Assembly: GCA_963705525.1 (NCBI GenBank) | Contig: CAVPJW010000004.1 | Location: forward strand, 744,001 to 808,000 | Reading direction: 5' to 3' | DNA length: 64,000 nucleotides | Origin: CAVPJW01 sp963705525 | GTDB lineage: Bacteria > Acidobacteriota > Vicinamibacteria > Vicinamibacterales > CAVPJW01 | In this document: positions 6,995 through 17,359 of the stretch, in pieces | Layout: each line of letters begins with the position of its first letter | How positions within the stretch are numbered: the first letter of the stretch is position 1 | The notes under the pieces: generated by a model | Told to the model about the DNA's origin: nothing | Database searches by the model: none | Seen by the model: only the letters and a program-made list of their open reading frames with translations | Made by a program: the position numbers and the translations under genes

Positions 6995-9343
6995 ATGCGG
7001 CCTCGCTCGCTCGTCCGACTCGGGATCACGAGCGCCACACTGTGGCTGTCTGGCGCCTCATTGCATCTGGTGGGCTGGGACGGATGGCATGCTGAGGTTG
7101 TCGGCCTGTTCCCTTCACCCCGGCTTGCGCTGCCAGCCATTCTTCTGGCCGCTCTGCTGCTCGCCGCGATCGTGCTGGTTGCCCGAACAACCGGCCAATC
7201 CGATCGGATCGACACCATCGTGTCACCCCTCAACTGGCTGATTCCGCCGATCGTGCCGTTCGTCCCGGGCGTCGCGACGTGGATGCCTCTGCTGATGGTG
7301 TTCGCGGGCCCGATGAAGTGGTGGCTCCTCGCAGTGGCCGTCGCATCATGCGTCGGTGGCGTCAGGTGGCGAACGGCACCCGACATGTCCGGCATTGGCA
7401 GACGGCTCGTCTTCACCATCAGTCTGGCGATTTTTCTTGCGGCCGGATGGCGCGTTACAACGACTCTCGGACCGACGGGCGACGAACCACACTTCCTGGT
7501 GCTGACCCAGAGCCTGCTCGCCGATCACGATCTCCGGGTCGAGAACAACTACGAGAATCGAGATTTTTCCGCGTACTACCGGGGCAACCTGAGGCCGCAT
7601 CTCGGCCGCGCAGGCGCCGACGGTGCGCGCTATTCGGTTCACGCGCCTGGAACCGCCGGACTCGTGCTGCCCGGCTACGCGTTGGCGGGCTACCACGGTG
7701 CCGTCGCCACGACGGGAATCGTGACCGCGATCGTCGCGACTCTGATCTATGTGGTGAGTCGAACGATCGCGGGACCGTCGTCAGCTCTGCTCGTCTGGAT
7801 CGCCACGGCATTCGCAGTGCCGCTCGGCGTCCACAGCTGGATGGTGTATCCGGAAGTCCCGGCAGCGCTTGTCACGGCGTTGGTCGCGCTCTGGCTCGTA
7901 TCGTCTCCCCCAACGGCGGCGTGGTCGTGGGTGTGGCGAGGACTTGTGCTGGCCACGCTGCCGTGGATACATCTCAAGTTCCTCCCGCTCATGATCGCCG
8001 CGGCAATCGTGTTCATCGCGCGAAGCGGCCGGCGTCTACGATCGCTGGTTCTCGTTGGACCCATTGCCGTGTCGGGCCTCCTGTGGCTGGGTGTGACCTA
8101 TTCGATGTACGGGCTGCTCAACCCGCTCGCGCCTTACATGACGGGGGGAACCGCAAGCGGCGGGCAGGCGGTCACACACGCGAACGGCGCTCTAGGCGTA
8201 TCGGTGGGCATTCTCGCATTCGGGGCGTGGACACTCGCTGGAAACATTCCTCAGGGCGTCCTGGGTCTGTTGCTCGATCAGGAATATGGCCTTCTCATCC
8301 TGAGTCCTGCTTTTGTTCTGGTGGTGCCAGGGCTGTACGTTGGACTCAAGAAACCGGAAGAACGCGGACTCGTCGTGACCTTGGCCCTGCTATCCCTGAT
8401 TCTTGTCCTGACGGTGGCGAGCTTCGAGATGTGGTGGGGCGGCGCGAGCGCACCCGCACGGTTTCTCGTCCCCATCGTGCCACTCGTGGCACCGATGTCG
8501 GCCATAGCGCTCCGTGAGTGGCGAACCGATGTTGCGAGATTGATTGCGTCAGGGCTGGCGCTCGTCAGCGTCACGATCTTTGGCGCGATGGTGATGTGGC
8601 CATCGCTCCGGCTGATGTACGACGATCACGACGGATCGGGGCGACTCGTGCGCTGGCTGCAAGGCCCGGCACCACTGACTGCCGTACTCCCGACGTTTGC
8701 GAATCAGGCGTGGACAACCCAGCTACCCACAATCATGGCGTGGCTGGTCGCAATCGCGGCCAGTCTTGCGATCGTCACAAGCGTGGGGCGGATGGTGCGC
8801 CTGTCTCCAACATCGTCAGTCGTGTCGGGAGTCATCGTCCTTCTCGGACTGGCAAGTGTCACGACAGCGCCCTTCGTATCAGAGGATCGTCGTGAGACAG
8901 AGGTCAGGTTTGGACGCCAAGACATGATGTTCGACTATCGAGAGCCTCTGCGAGCTCTGGCTGTTGGCCAGTGGCGCACCCTGCGGAGCCAGTCCTTCTT
9001 CGAACGTTCGGCGCTGACGATCACAGTCCCGGCATCTGACGAGCGGACAGGTCGGGAGGTGGCCGGCCCTTTCCTTCTTCCACCAGGCCGATTCGCTCTG
9101 GAGGCGGGCATTGACGATGTTGATCGGAGTGGAGAGATTCTGGTGATGTCACGTCAGAACGGCGGCGTCGTAGCCAGCGGACCGCTGTCAGGAAATCGGG
9201 CGGTGACGGTCCCCTTCAGTTTGGACGCGCCGGAATCGAGCGTGGTGATTGCGGCGAGCAGCTCAGCGCTGGCACGCTCTGTGAGACGCGTGACGATCAC
9301 GCCACAATCGCTTAGCGGCAGCGGAACGGACGACCGCAACTAG
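6995..9343 (+). CDS. Multi-pass membrane protein, probable GT-C glycosyltransferase
   Basis: This 782-residue protein has about 12 to 14 predicted membrane helices in the first 600 residues and a soluble beta-rich C-terminal domain. After the fourth helix comes TLGPTGDEPHFLVLTQSLL. This has the acidic DEP motif in the first large external loop, which GT-C enzymes using a lipid-linked sugar share (DE or EP pair). It probably moves sugar from a polyprenyl-phosphate carrier to a surface glycan or protein. Donor and acceptor cannot be read. The next gene, a cytochrome, starts 12 bases after the stop, perhaps co-transcribed. Confidence 0.65.
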   Translation: MRPRSLVRLGITSATLWLSGASLHLVGWDGWHAEVVGLFPSPRLALPAILLAALLLAAIVLVARTTGQSDRIDTIVSPLNWLIPPIVPFVPGVATWMPLLMVFAGPMKWWLLAVAVASCVGGVRWRTAPDMSGIGRRLVFTISLAIFLAAGWRVTTTLGPTGDEPHFLVLTQSLLADHDLRVENNYENRDFSAYYRGNLRPHLGRAGADGARYSVHAPGTAGLVLPGYALAGYHGAVATTGIVTAIVATLIYVVSRTIAGPSSALLVWIATAFAVPLGVHSWMVYPEVPAALVTALVALWLVSSPPTAAWSWVWRGLVLATLPWIHLKFLPLMIAAAIVFIARSGRRLRSLVLVGPIAVSGLLWLGVTYSMYGLLNPLAPYMTGGTASGGQAVTHANGALGVSVGILAFGAWTLAGNIPQGVLGLLLDQEYGLLILSPAFVLVVPGLYVGLKKPEERGLVVTLALLSLILVLTVASFEMWWGGASAPARFLVPIVPLVAPMSAIALREWRTDVARLIASGLALVSVTIFGAMVMWPSLRLMYDDHDGSGRLVRWLQGPAPLTAVLPTFANQAWTTQLPTIMAWLVAIAASLAIVTSVGRMVRLSPTSSVVSGVIVLLGLASVTTAPFVSEDRRETEVRFGRQDMMFDYREPLRALAVGQWRTLRSQSFFERSALTITVPASDERTGREVAGPFLLPPGRFALEAGIDDVDRSGEILVMSRQNGGVVASGPLSGNRAVTVPFSLDAPESSVVIAASSSALARSVRRVTITPQSLSGSGTDDRN

Positions 9344-9355
9344 AATGAATATTTG

Positions 9356-9793
9356 ATGGCTGTCCGACGGATCGTTATCGCTGCCGTCTTGCTTGCTTTC
9401 TGTGCTGGTCGTGTCGCGACGCACCCCCTGCCGCAGAGCGCCGCTCTTGCCACTTCGGATCGATCGGTCTGGGAGGGCGTTTACACCGATGCCCAGGCCA
9501 CGCGGGGCGAGGTGGTGTATCAAGCGGAATGCTTCCGCTGCCATCCTGCCGGTCCCATGACTGGGACGAATTTCATGTCGATCTGGAATGGCCGAACGGC
9601 TTCGGACCTCTTCCAGATGATGAAGAACACGATGCCTCAGGATGGGCCGGGCAAGCTCGAACGACGGCTGTATGTCGATGTCCTGGCCTATACCTTCAAG
9701 GCCAACGGTTTTCCGGCCGGCCAGAGCGAGCTCAAGAACGAGGCCGACACGCTCAAGCACGTCCGAATCGAGCCGAAACCACAGGGTCAGTGA
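9356..9793 (+). CDS. Small periplasmic c-type cytochrome
   Basis: I use the ATG at 9356 rather than the TTG just before it. The 145-residue product has a signal peptide and one haem-binding CxxCH (CFRCH, near residue 57). The methionine in MPQDGPGKL is a likely sixth ligand. This is the class I cytochrome c pattern (cytochrome_CBB3 type). It is a single-electron carrier in the periplasm. The partner dehydrogenase is unclear, because the neighbour upstream is a glycosyltransferase. The following 209-base gap contains no gene I can support. Confidence 0.8.
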   Translation: MAVRRIVIAAVLLAFCAGRVATHPLPQSAALATSDRSVWEGVYTDAQATRGEVVYQAECFRCHPAGPMTGTNFMSIWNGRTASDLFQMMKNTMPQDGPGKLERRLYVDVLAYTFKANGFPAGQSELKNEADTLKHVRIEPKPQGQ

Positions 9794-10002
9794 CTGCTGG
9801 TCGACCGAGTCGGGTCAGACGACCGATCGGCGGCACCTTTATGGGCTCGATGCGCGTCCAAACTGCGTGACGAAGCGACGAGTCTAAATTCAACAAACCC
9901 AAGGCGTGGCCGGGCCCTGGCCGTGTGAAAAGGTGTCAGTGCAGTGTTGCGGCCCCGGGTTGACGCAGCCATAATCGCTCTTGTCCACCTGATGAGTGTG
10001 TC

Positions 10003-12285
10003 GTGTTCGAATCGCTCTTCGAATTTCTGTTCAAGTTCCGGCCACAGGTCTTTGCTGAAGGGACCTTCAGGTTCAGCCCGTCCGCCGCGGTGTTCGTGGC
10101 GGGCGTTGCCGCCGCCGCCGGCCTGACGGCGACGTTCGTCACGTACCGCCACATTAGGCGTCGCACGCGCGCCGACCGCATCGTCCTCATCGGACTGCGG
10201 ACGGCCCTGCTCGCCACGGTGCTCTTCTGCCTGCTGCGGCCGGTACTCGTGCTCAAGGCCGCGGTGCCGCAACAGAACTTCCTGGCCGTCGTGCTCGACG
10301 ACTCACGCAGCATGCGTGTGGCGGATCGCGACGGGAAGCCCCGCAGCGAATTCGTCGAGAGTCAGTTCGCCGGCGCGAACAGCCCGGTGCTCTCGGCGCT
10401 CTCTCAACGATTTCTGCTCAGGTTTTTCCGGTTCTCCTCGTCGGCCGAACGGCTCCCCGAAAGCGAACGTCTCACCTACGCCGGCACGGAAACCCATCTC
10501 GGTGAGGCGCTCCAGCGTGTGCGCGAGGAAGTATCGGGACTGCCGCTGGCCGGCATCGTCCTGGTCACCGATGGCGCCGACACGAGCCAGGCCTCCGTGT
10601 CCGAGGCCCTTCTTGCTCTCAGAGCCGATCGCATTCCGGTGTTCACCGTCGGCGTCGGCCGCGAAACCATCTCCCAGGACATTCAAGTGAGCCGCGTGGC
10701 GACGCCGCGATCCGTGCTGAAGGGCACGTCGCTCGTCGTCGACGTCATCCTCAGTCAAGCCGGTTATCGAGGGAAGACTGTTCCGCTCAACGTGGAGACC
10801 GATGGCCGGATCGTCACCACGCAGGACGTCACGCTCCCATCGGATGGCCAGCCGGCGACCGTGCGCGTGCGGTTCACGACGGCGGACGCCGGAGCGCGCG
10901 TCTTCCGGTTCCGCATCCCGCCACAGCCTGACGAGATGGTGACGCAGAACAACGCGCGCGATGTGCTGATCGAAGTCGAAGACCGGCGCGAGAAGATCCT
11001 GTACTTCGAAGGCGAGCCTCGATTCGAGGCGAAGTTCCTGAGACGCGCGGTGAACGACGACAAGAACCTGCAGCTTGTCGTCCTGCAGCGCACCGCGGAG
11101 AACAAGTACCTGCGGCTCGAGGTGGACAACGCCGACGAGCTGGTCGGTGGATTTCCCAAGACGCGCGAGGAGCTGTTCAAATACAAGGGTCTGATTCTCG
11201 GGAGCATCGAGGCTGGCGCATTTACGGGTGATCAGCTGCGAATGATCGCGGAGTTCGTCGATCGCCGTGGCGGCGGCCTGCTGATGCTCGGTGGGCGCCG
11301 CGCCTTCGCGGAGGGGGGCTACGCAGGAACGCCGGTCGCCGAGATTCTTCCGGTGGCACTCGATGCATCGGCCGCCAACGGACCCGCCTTCCTTGCGCGG
11401 CTCGCTGTTCGGCCCACACGGGTCGGTGCGACGCATGGCGTCACGCAGATTGCTTCTTCCGAGACCGAGTCGGATCGCCGCTGGAAGGATCTGCCCGAAG
11501 TCACCAGCGTCAACATCGTGCGCGAAGCGAAGCCGGGAGCGACGGTCCTTCTGAACGGCGCCGATGAGGGTCGCCGGGAACAGCCGGTTCTCGCCTACCA
11601 GCACTACGGGCGTGGCCGCACGATCGCGTTTCCAGTCCAGGACTCGTGGCTGTGGCAGCTCCACGCGCGGATTCCCGTGGACGACATGACCCACGAGAAC
11701 TTCTGGCGCCAGCTCCTGCGGTGGCTCACTGACGGATCGCATGGCCCCGTCCTCAGCCAGACCTCGGCGGAGAGAGTGGAACGTGGCGAGACCGTGACAC
11801 TCGAAGCCGACGTGTCCGATCCGGCCTTCGTCGGCGTCAACAACGGGCGAGTCTCCGCGGATGTCACGAGCCCGTCGGGCCGGGAGATCCCGGTGGCCCT
11901 GCAGTGGACCGGCGAGCGCGACGGCGAGTACCGCGGAACATTCATCGCCGACGAGGATGGCATCTATCGGGCGAAGGTTGCTGCTGAGCGTGCGGGCGCG
12001 GACCTGGGCGCGGACGATACCTACGTCAGGGTGGCTCCGAGCGACAACGAGTATTTCGATCCCGCGATGCGGGCGCCGCTCCTCAAGCGCATCGCCGAGG
12101 AGACCGGCGGGCGTTTCTACGAGAGTTCCCGCGTGGCCGGCCTGCCCGAAGATGTGAAGTACAGCGGACGCGGTGTGACCACGATTGAAGAACGCGAGCT
12201 CTGGGACATGCCCGGCCTCCTGATCCTGATGCTGGGTCTGTTGATCACCGAATGGACGTACCGTCGCGTGCGGGAGCTCGCGTAG
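10003..12285 (+). CDS. Membrane VWA-domain protein with glutamine-amidotransferase-like fold
   Basis: This 760-residue protein has two N-terminal membrane helices (about 28-48 and 58-82) and a VWA domain with an intact MIDAS start, DDSRS (D99, S101, S103), and DGAD later. A GATase1-like domain follows around residues 340-490 (RRGGGLLMLGGRRAF). After beta-sandwich repeats, a final membrane helix lies near residue 740. The start is a GTG. It is the first gene of a same-strand run ending with DUF4175 at 20893, and its stop is two bases from the next ATG. MoxR-linked VWA proteins act in envelope stress or assembly. The specific role here is unknown. Confidence 0.8.
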   Translation: MFESLFEFLFKFRPQVFAEGTFRFSPSAAVFVAGVAAAAGLTATFVTYRHIRRRTRADRIVLIGLRTALLATVLFCLLRPVLVLKAAVPQQNFLAVVLDDSRSMRVADRDGKPRSEFVESQFAGANSPVLSALSQRFLLRFFRFSSSAERLPESERLTYAGTETHLGEALQRVREEVSGLPLAGIVLVTDGADTSQASVSEALLALRADRIPVFTVGVGRETISQDIQVSRVATPRSVLKGTSLVVDVILSQAGYRGKTVPLNVETDGRIVTTQDVTLPSDGQPATVRVRFTTADAGARVFRFRIPPQPDEMVTQNNARDVLIEVEDRREKILYFEGEPRFEAKFLRRAVNDDKNLQLVVLQRTAENKYLRLEVDNADELVGGFPKTREELFKYKGLILGSIEAGAFTGDQLRMIAEFVDRRGGGLLMLGGRRAFAEGGYAGTPVAEILPVALDASAANGPAFLARLAVRPTRVGATHGVTQIASSETESDRRWKDLPEVTSVNIVREAKPGATVLLNGADEGRREQPVLAYQHYGRGRTIAFPVQDSWLWQLHARIPVDDMTHENFWRQLLRWLTDGSHGPVLSQTSAERVERGETVTLEADVSDPAFVGVNNGRVSADVTSPSGREIPVALQWTGERDGEYRGTFIADEDGIYRAKVAAERAGADLGADDTYVRVAPSDNEYFDPAMRAPLLKRIAEETGGRFYESSRVAGLPEDVKYSGRGVTTIEERELWDMPGLLILMLGLLITEWTYRRVRELA

Positions 12286-12287
12286 CG

Positions 12288-13119
12288 ATGTCAACCACAG
12301 AGAGTCGTCGGCGGAGTCGGCGGGCAGCGGCTGTTCTTGCCGCAGCAGCGCTCGTCGTGGGTGCGGGCCTGGCGGCCGCCCAGGTCACACTGCCCTGGCC
12401 CTCCGACGATCAGGAAAACGAGGCGCGGCAGGACGCCGCATCGTCCAACGTTCCCTATGACGGTCGCTTTGTGTTCGTTCGACTACGCTACGAACCAGGC
12501 GGCGGCCGCCGTTCAGGCTTCGGCGGGTTCGGCTTTCGTCGGGAGCCGCCGTGGTCGCACGACTACCCCCGGGCGGAACGTCATTTCATGAAGATCCTCA
12601 AGGAGCTCACCTATCTGACGCCGTACATGGAAGGCGGGAACATCATCACGCTCGATGATCCGTCGCTCTTCAACTTCCCCATCGCGTACATGTGCGAGCC
12701 GGGCTACTGGACGCTCACGGATCAAGAGGCCGCCAACCTTCGCGCATACCTGCTCAAGGGCGGCTTCGTGATCTTCGACGATTTCCGCGGCTACGACTGG
12801 GACAATTTCCAGGCCCAGATGGCGCGCGTGCTCCCGCAGGGTCGATTCGTCGAACTCGACGCGACGCATCCGATCTTTCATTCCTTCTTCGAAATCGGCT
12901 CGCTCGAGTTCGTCCAGTACGACGATCGCGGTCAGCCGATCTTCTATGGCATCTTCGAGGACAACGATCCGAAGAAGCGCCTGATGGTCATCGCCAACTA
13001 CAACAACGACATCGGCGAGTACCTGGGAATTCTCGGACACCGGATTCGTGCCCATCGATCTCTCGAACGAAGCGTACAAGTTTGGGGTCAACTACGTGAT
13101 GTACGCGATGACGCATTAG
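12288..13119 (+). CDS. DUF4159 protein, frameshifted near 13022
   Basis: Exported protein (signal peptide, then VTLPWPSDD) with a DUF4159 domain: ERHFMKILKELTYL, then LRAYLLKGGFVIFDDFRG, a GATase-like fold. After DIGEY (base 13020) the literal frame becomes unrelated sequence. In the next frame the family-like end DTGFVPIDLSNEAYKFGVNY is followed by MYAMTH and a TAG at 13117-13119. Dropping one C at 13022/13023 restores a 276-residue protein that aligns with the paralogue at 21625-22467, which also ends YAMTH. I treat the extra C as a sequence error. It lies in the MoxR operon between the VWA gene and moxR. Confidence 0.8.
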
Positions 13120-13122
13120 GAC

Positions 13123-13153
13123 AAGGTCGAAGGGTCGCAGGGTCAAAGGGTCA
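13123..13153. repeat. Short tandem repeat, period 8 (unit about AAGGGTCA)
   Basis: Four units, the first seven bases and the rest eight, follow three bases after the DUF4159 stop. They fill part of the gap to moxR. Confidence 0.6.
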
Positions 13154-13228
13154 AACGTTTTGGGATGGCGGGCAGGGACCGCTGAAGCTTATTGCCGATG
13201 GCGGACGGCTAATGAGAGTGAGGAAATC

Positions 13229-14266
13229 GTGACGCGGGTTGACAATCAGATCATGGAACTCCAGTCGGCAGATGATGTGGCGTTGGCGGATCGGATGAAG
13301 GAGGGTCGCGATCGCATCGTCGCCGAGCTGCGGAAGGTGATCGTCGGACAGGACGATGTCATCGGCGAGGTCCTGCTGACGCTGTTCGTCGGCGGGAACA
13401 GCCTGATCGTCGGGGTGCCCGGCCTGGCCAAGACGCTCCTGATCCACACGCTCGCGCAGGTGGTGGACTTGAAGTTTGCGCGCATTCAGTTCACGCCCGA
13501 TCTGATGCCGTCCGACATCACCGGCACCGACATCATCCAGGAGGATGCGACGACCGGACGACGCCAGATGGTCTTCGCACCGGGCCCGATCTTCGCGAAT
13601 ATCGTGCTCGCCGACGAGATCAACCGTACTCCACCCAAGACGCAGTCGGCGCTCCTCGAGGCCATGCAGGAGCATCGCGTGACCATCCAGGGAAGAACGT
13701 ACGAACTTCAGGAGCCGTTCTACGTCTTTGCGACGCAGAACCCGATCGAGCTCGAAGGCACCTATCCTCTCCCCGAGGCGCAGCTCGATCGATTCATGTT
13801 CCACATCATCATCGACCATCCGCCTGAAGACGAAGAGTTCGAGGTCGTCCGCACGACGACCGCGACGATTGATCCGCGGTTCGATCGCTCGGTGACGGGA
13901 CCGGATCTCGTGGCGTTCCAGCGACTGGTCCGCAGGGTTCCAGTGGCCGATGCCGTCATGCGGTATGCGTTGTCGCTGGTCCGCGCGAGCCGCCCGAAGT
14001 CAAAGCATGCTCCCGAGTTCGTGAAGAAATGGGTCGCGTTCGGCGCCAGCGTCCGGGCGGCGCAGTACCTCGTCCTCGGCGGCAAGGCGCGGGCCCTGAC
14101 CAGCGGGCGCTACCATGTGAGTTTCGAGGACGTGAGGAGCCTGGCACACCCCGTGCTCCGCCACAGGATTCTCACCAACTTCCACGCGCAGTCCGAGAGC
14201 GTCACAACCGATGCGATCGTGGATCAGCTGCTCGACGCGGTGCCCGTGCCGCGTTCCGGGATGTAG
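13229..14266 (+). CDS. MoxR-family AAA+ ATPase
   Basis: I start at GTG 13229, after an AGGAA ribosome-binding site. The 345-residue protein has a MoxR-type Walker A, GVPGLAKT (62-69), Walker B IVLADE (125-130), the NRTPPK segment and sensor FATQNP, plus the small lid domain at the C-terminus. Length and motifs are standard. MoxR ATPases act as chaperones that mature or activate partner VWA-domain proteins. Here the DUF58 partner starts eight bases downstream, and two larger membrane VWA proteins lie in the same run, so the ATPase probably remodels one or more of them. Confidence 0.93.
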   Translation: MTRVDNQIMELQSADDVALADRMKEGRDRIVAELRKVIVGQDDVIGEVLLTLFVGGNSLIVGVPGLAKTLLIHTLAQVVDLKFARIQFTPDLMPSDITGTDIIQEDATTGRRQMVFAPGPIFANIVLADEINRTPPKTQSALLEAMQEHRVTIQGRTYELQEPFYVFATQNPIELEGTYPLPEAQLDRFMFHIIIDHPPEDEEFEVVRTTTATIDPRFDRSVTGPDLVAFQRLVRRVPVADAVMRYALSLVRASRPKSKHAPEFVKKWVAFGASVRAAQYLVLGGKARALTSGRYHVSFEDVRSLAHPVLRHRILTNFHAQSESVTTDAIVDQLLDAVPVPRSGM

Positions 14267-14274
14267 AGGGAGCC

Positions 14275-15196
14275 GTGAGCCGAGCCGACGCGCATGCGCT
14301 GCTGCCGGGGGCGAGATTCGTCGACCCCCGCGTGCTGGCGAGAATCTCCAGCCTGGAGCTCCTGGCGCGGACGGTCGTCGACGGGTTCATCAACGGGATT
14401 CACCGGTCGCCCTATTTCGGCGCGTCGGTGGACTTCGCGGAGCATCGCGGATACTCGCCTGGCGACGACATCAGGCGCGTGGACTGGCGGCTCTTCGGCC
14501 GAACCGATCGCTACTACGTCAAGCAATACGAGGCCGATTCGAACGCGAACTTCGCGGTCCTCCTCGACGTGTCACGCTCCATGAGCTTCGCGAGTCAGGG
14601 ACTGTCCAAGCACGACTACGCGCGCTACCTGGCCGCCTGTCTCACGTACTTCGCCCATCGACAGCGCGATCGCGTCGGTATCGTGACGTTCGATCACGAC
14701 GTGGTTGATCGCGTACCGTGCTCGGCCAAGCATCTCGATCTCGTGCTGTATGCGCTCGAACGATCCATTGCCGCGCGCGCGGGACATCTGGGTCAGGCTC
14801 TAAGTGTCATCAGCGAGCACTTCACGCGCCGGGGTTTGCTGGTGTCTGATCTCGGATCTTTATGAGGACCCCGACACTATCGTCGACGCCCTGACACCGC
14901 TCAGATTCCGCGGCAACGACATCATCGTGTTCCATATCCTCGACCCCGCGGAGATCGATTTCACGTTCGACCAGGCGGCGAGCTTCAGGGATCTGGAGAG
15001 TGGCGATGAGATTCCGGTGATTCCGGAGACGTTCTCGGTTCGCTATCGATCGCTCATCGAAGAGCACATTCGCGCGCTCTCGAGCCGCTTCAGTGAGAAT
15101 CGCATCGACTACGCGCTCTTCAACACGTCGGTCCCGCTCGACCATGCGCTCTTCCGATACCTTTCGACGCGGGAGCGTCTGAGCCGCGTGCGGTAG
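14275..15196 (+). CDS. DUF58 (VWA-like) protein, frameshifted near 14845
   Basis: GTG start eight bases after moxR. Hallmarks are GDDIRRVDWRLFGRTD, YYVKQYEAD and the VWA strand LLDVSRSMSF. Around base 14845 the literal frame runs into a TGA, while the next frame continues with family-like ISDLYEDPDTIVDAL and on to 15196. Removing one T at 14845 gives a 306-residue protein of normal DUF58 length with LLVLISDLYE intact. DUF58 proteins are the usual cytosolic partners of MoxR. The extra base is more likely a sequence error than a real break, given the pattern across the window. Confidence 0.85.
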
Positions 15197-15215
15197 CGCG
15201 AGGTCCGGCACAGCC

Positions 15216-17321
15216 ATGTCTTTTCTCGCACCCGCGTTCCTGGTCGGCCTTCTCGCGATCGCGGTGCCGGTCCTCATTCACCTCATTCAGCGCGAACGGC
15301 TTCGAACCGTCGAATTTCCCTCGCTGATGTTCCTTCGACGGATTCCGTACCAGTCGGTTCGCCGGCGTCGGATCCGTCACTGGCTGCTGCTGGCGATGCG
15401 AGTCGCCGCCCTGGGCCTCATCGTCGCGGCCTTCGCGCGGCCGTTTGTACGGGGGCGCCAAGCCGCGGCGCAGTCGTCGTCGAGTGCGCGGGAAGTCGTC
15501 GTGCTCCTCGATCGCTCGTACAGCATGGGGTACGGCGCCCACTGGGATCGCGCCCGGCGCGCGGCAGGTGATGTCGTCCGAAGCCTCGCTGGAACCGATC
15601 GCGTCACGCTCGTGCTCTTCGGCACCAGCGCCGAAATGGCGGTTCGCTCGACTACCGATCGGGCCCCGGTCCTCGCTGCGATCGAATCGGCACAAATCGG
15701 CGCCGGCGCCACGCGCTTCGGTCCGGCCCTCAAGCTGGCACAGAGCGTCCTGACGGAATCTCGCCTCGGGCACCGGGAGGTTGTTCTGGTCAGCGACTTC
15801 CAGCGTGCGGGATGGAAGCGCGAGGATGCACTCAATCTCCCGCCCGGTACCGCGTTCAAGCCCATCTCTGTCGCCGAGCCTCGGACGACAAATGTGGTGC
15901 TGCTCGCGACGTCCCTGACGCGCGGGTCCTTCGCCGGACAGGAACGGCTGACCGTGGCGGCGTCGCTCGGTAATCGCGGATCGACTCCGGTCCATCCCTC
16001 AGTCTCACTCGAAGTCGAAGGCCGCACGGTTCAGACAGAGGAAGTGGATCTCGGCGCGGATGGATCGGGATCTGTCACGTTCGCGCCGATCACGTTGCCG
16101 TCTCAGGGCACGCGCGGAACGGTGAGAGTCGGCAAAGACCTCCTGACTCAGGACAACGCGGCCCATTTCGTCGCCGCACCGGCGCAATCGATCTCGACGC
16201 TCATCGTCGAACGCCCGGATGCCGGACGCGACGCCAGCCTCTATCTCAGGCGTGCGCTCGGAGTCGGACGTGCACCTGTCTTCGACCTGAAGGTCGTCTC
16301 CCTCAATCAGCTCCGAGACGACGACTGGCTCGGACGACAAGTCGTCGTTCTGAATGATGTGCCACTCTCGACCACGCTCGCCGCCCGGACGCGACGCTTC
16401 GTTGAGAGTGGTGGCGGCCTGCTCGCTGTCTTTGGCGACCGCGCGTCCTGGCCGGACGAGGGCGCGAGCGCGCTCGTCGGAAAAATCGGACCCTCCGTCG
16501 ATCGGGTGAGCGGGCAGCTTGGATCTCTTGCCAGCCTCGACTACAGCCACCCCGTGTTCGAAGTCTTTGGCGCACCGCGAAGCGGAGACTTTTCGGTCGC
16601 GCGATTCTTTCGGTATCGCGGACTGACGATGGCCGACGGAGCTGCGGTGCTCGCCCGCTACGATGACGGCGGTGTCGCGCTCGCCGAAAGTACGCTCGGG
16701 CGCGGCCGGGTGATGATCTGGACCTCGACGCTCGACAACTCGTGGAACGATCTGGTCGTGAAACCGGTCTTTCTGCCGTTCGCACACTTGCTGGTGAGGC
16801 ACCTGGCGCATTTCGAAGAGCGGCCACCGTTTTCCATCGTGGGACAGGTCGTCGATCTGTCGGCATTCGGAGCTCCATCGACGCCGAGCCCTGCGCGCAA
16901 GGCCGCACCGGCAGGCAAGGCCTTCGAAATGGCGCTGACGCCGTCCGGGCGGCGTATTGCCCTCGCCGAAGGCGATCACCCGGGCGTCCTCGAGCTCACG
17001 GAGGAAGGGTTCTACGAGCTCCATTCACAATCGGATGGATCCGATCGGACCGTGAGCCTGGCGGCCAACGTGGATACCGCGGAGTCGGATCTGACATCGG
17101 TCGATCCCCAGGAGCTGGCCGCCGCGCTGACAGGACGAGGCCGCTCGGAGGTTCCTGCCGCCGAGACCGCCGAGCAACCGGAAGACATGGAACGCCGGCA
17201 AACGTTCTGGTGGTACCTGCTGCTCGCCGGCCTGCTGCTCCTCGCGGCTGAAACGATTGTCTCGAATCGTCTCTCGAGGCGAGAGCTCGAGCTGGGTTAT
17301 CAGGCGCCGGTTTCCAAGTGA
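15216..17321 (+). CDS. BatA-like membrane VWA protein
   Basis: This 701-residue protein opens with the aerotolerance-regulator N-terminal signature (FLAPAFLVGLLAIAVPVLIH and FPSLMFLRRIP) and a second helix near 56-76. A VWA domain with MIDAS D99-x-S101-x-S103 (DRSYS) follows. The long extracytoplasmic part includes a GATase-like segment (SGGGLLAVFGDRASW), and a final helix lies near residue 670. BatA-type proteins pair with MoxR and DUF58 in many phyla. It starts 19 bases after the DUF58 stop and is the fifth gene of the run. Confidence 0.87.
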   Translation: MSFLAPAFLVGLLAIAVPVLIHLIQRERLRTVEFPSLMFLRRIPYQSVRRRRIRHWLLLAMRVAALGLIVAAFARPFVRGRQAAAQSSSSAREVVVLLDRSYSMGYGAHWDRARRAAGDVVRSLAGTDRVTLVLFGTSAEMAVRSTTDRAPVLAAIESAQIGAGATRFGPALKLAQSVLTESRLGHREVVLVSDFQRAGWKREDALNLPPGTAFKPISVAEPRTTNVVLLATSLTRGSFAGQERLTVAASLGNRGSTPVHPSVSLEVEGRTVQTEEVDLGADGSGSVTFAPITLPSQGTRGTVRVGKDLLTQDNAAHFVAAPAQSISTLIVERPDAGRDASLYLRRALGVGRAPVFDLKVVSLNQLRDDDWLGRQVVVLNDVPLSTTLAARTRRFVESGGGLLAVFGDRASWPDEGASALVGKIGPSVDRVSGQLGSLASLDYSHPVFEVFGAPRSGDFSVARFFRYRGLTMADGAAVLARYDDGGVALAESTLGRGRVMIWTSTLDNSWNDLVVKPVFLPFAHLLVRHLAHFEERPPFSIVGQVVDLSAFGAPSTPSPARKAAPAGKAFEMALTPSGRRIALAEGDHPGVLELTEEGFYELHSQSDGSDRTVSLAANVDTAESDLTSVDPQELAAALTGRGRSEVPAAETAEQPEDMERRQTFWWYLLLAGLLLLAAETIVSNRLSRRELELGYQAPVSK

Positions 17322-17359
17322 CTGAGGCAGTGGAACCGTCTATCCTCGATTGAGACGCG

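Noticed and set aside
9794..10002. Possible small gene or RNA in the 209-base gap
   Set aside because: No open frame with a ribosome-binding site or motif, and no tRNA-like fold. Only a GC-rich palindromic stretch near 9910-9930.
10303..12294. Open frame of 663 codons on the minus strand
   Set aside because: It is antisense to the VWA-domain gene, with no family motif. Long antisense frames are expected at this GC content and appear opposite most genes here (also 17402-18964, 23784-25154, 26061-27626, 30072-31592 and 32165-33598).
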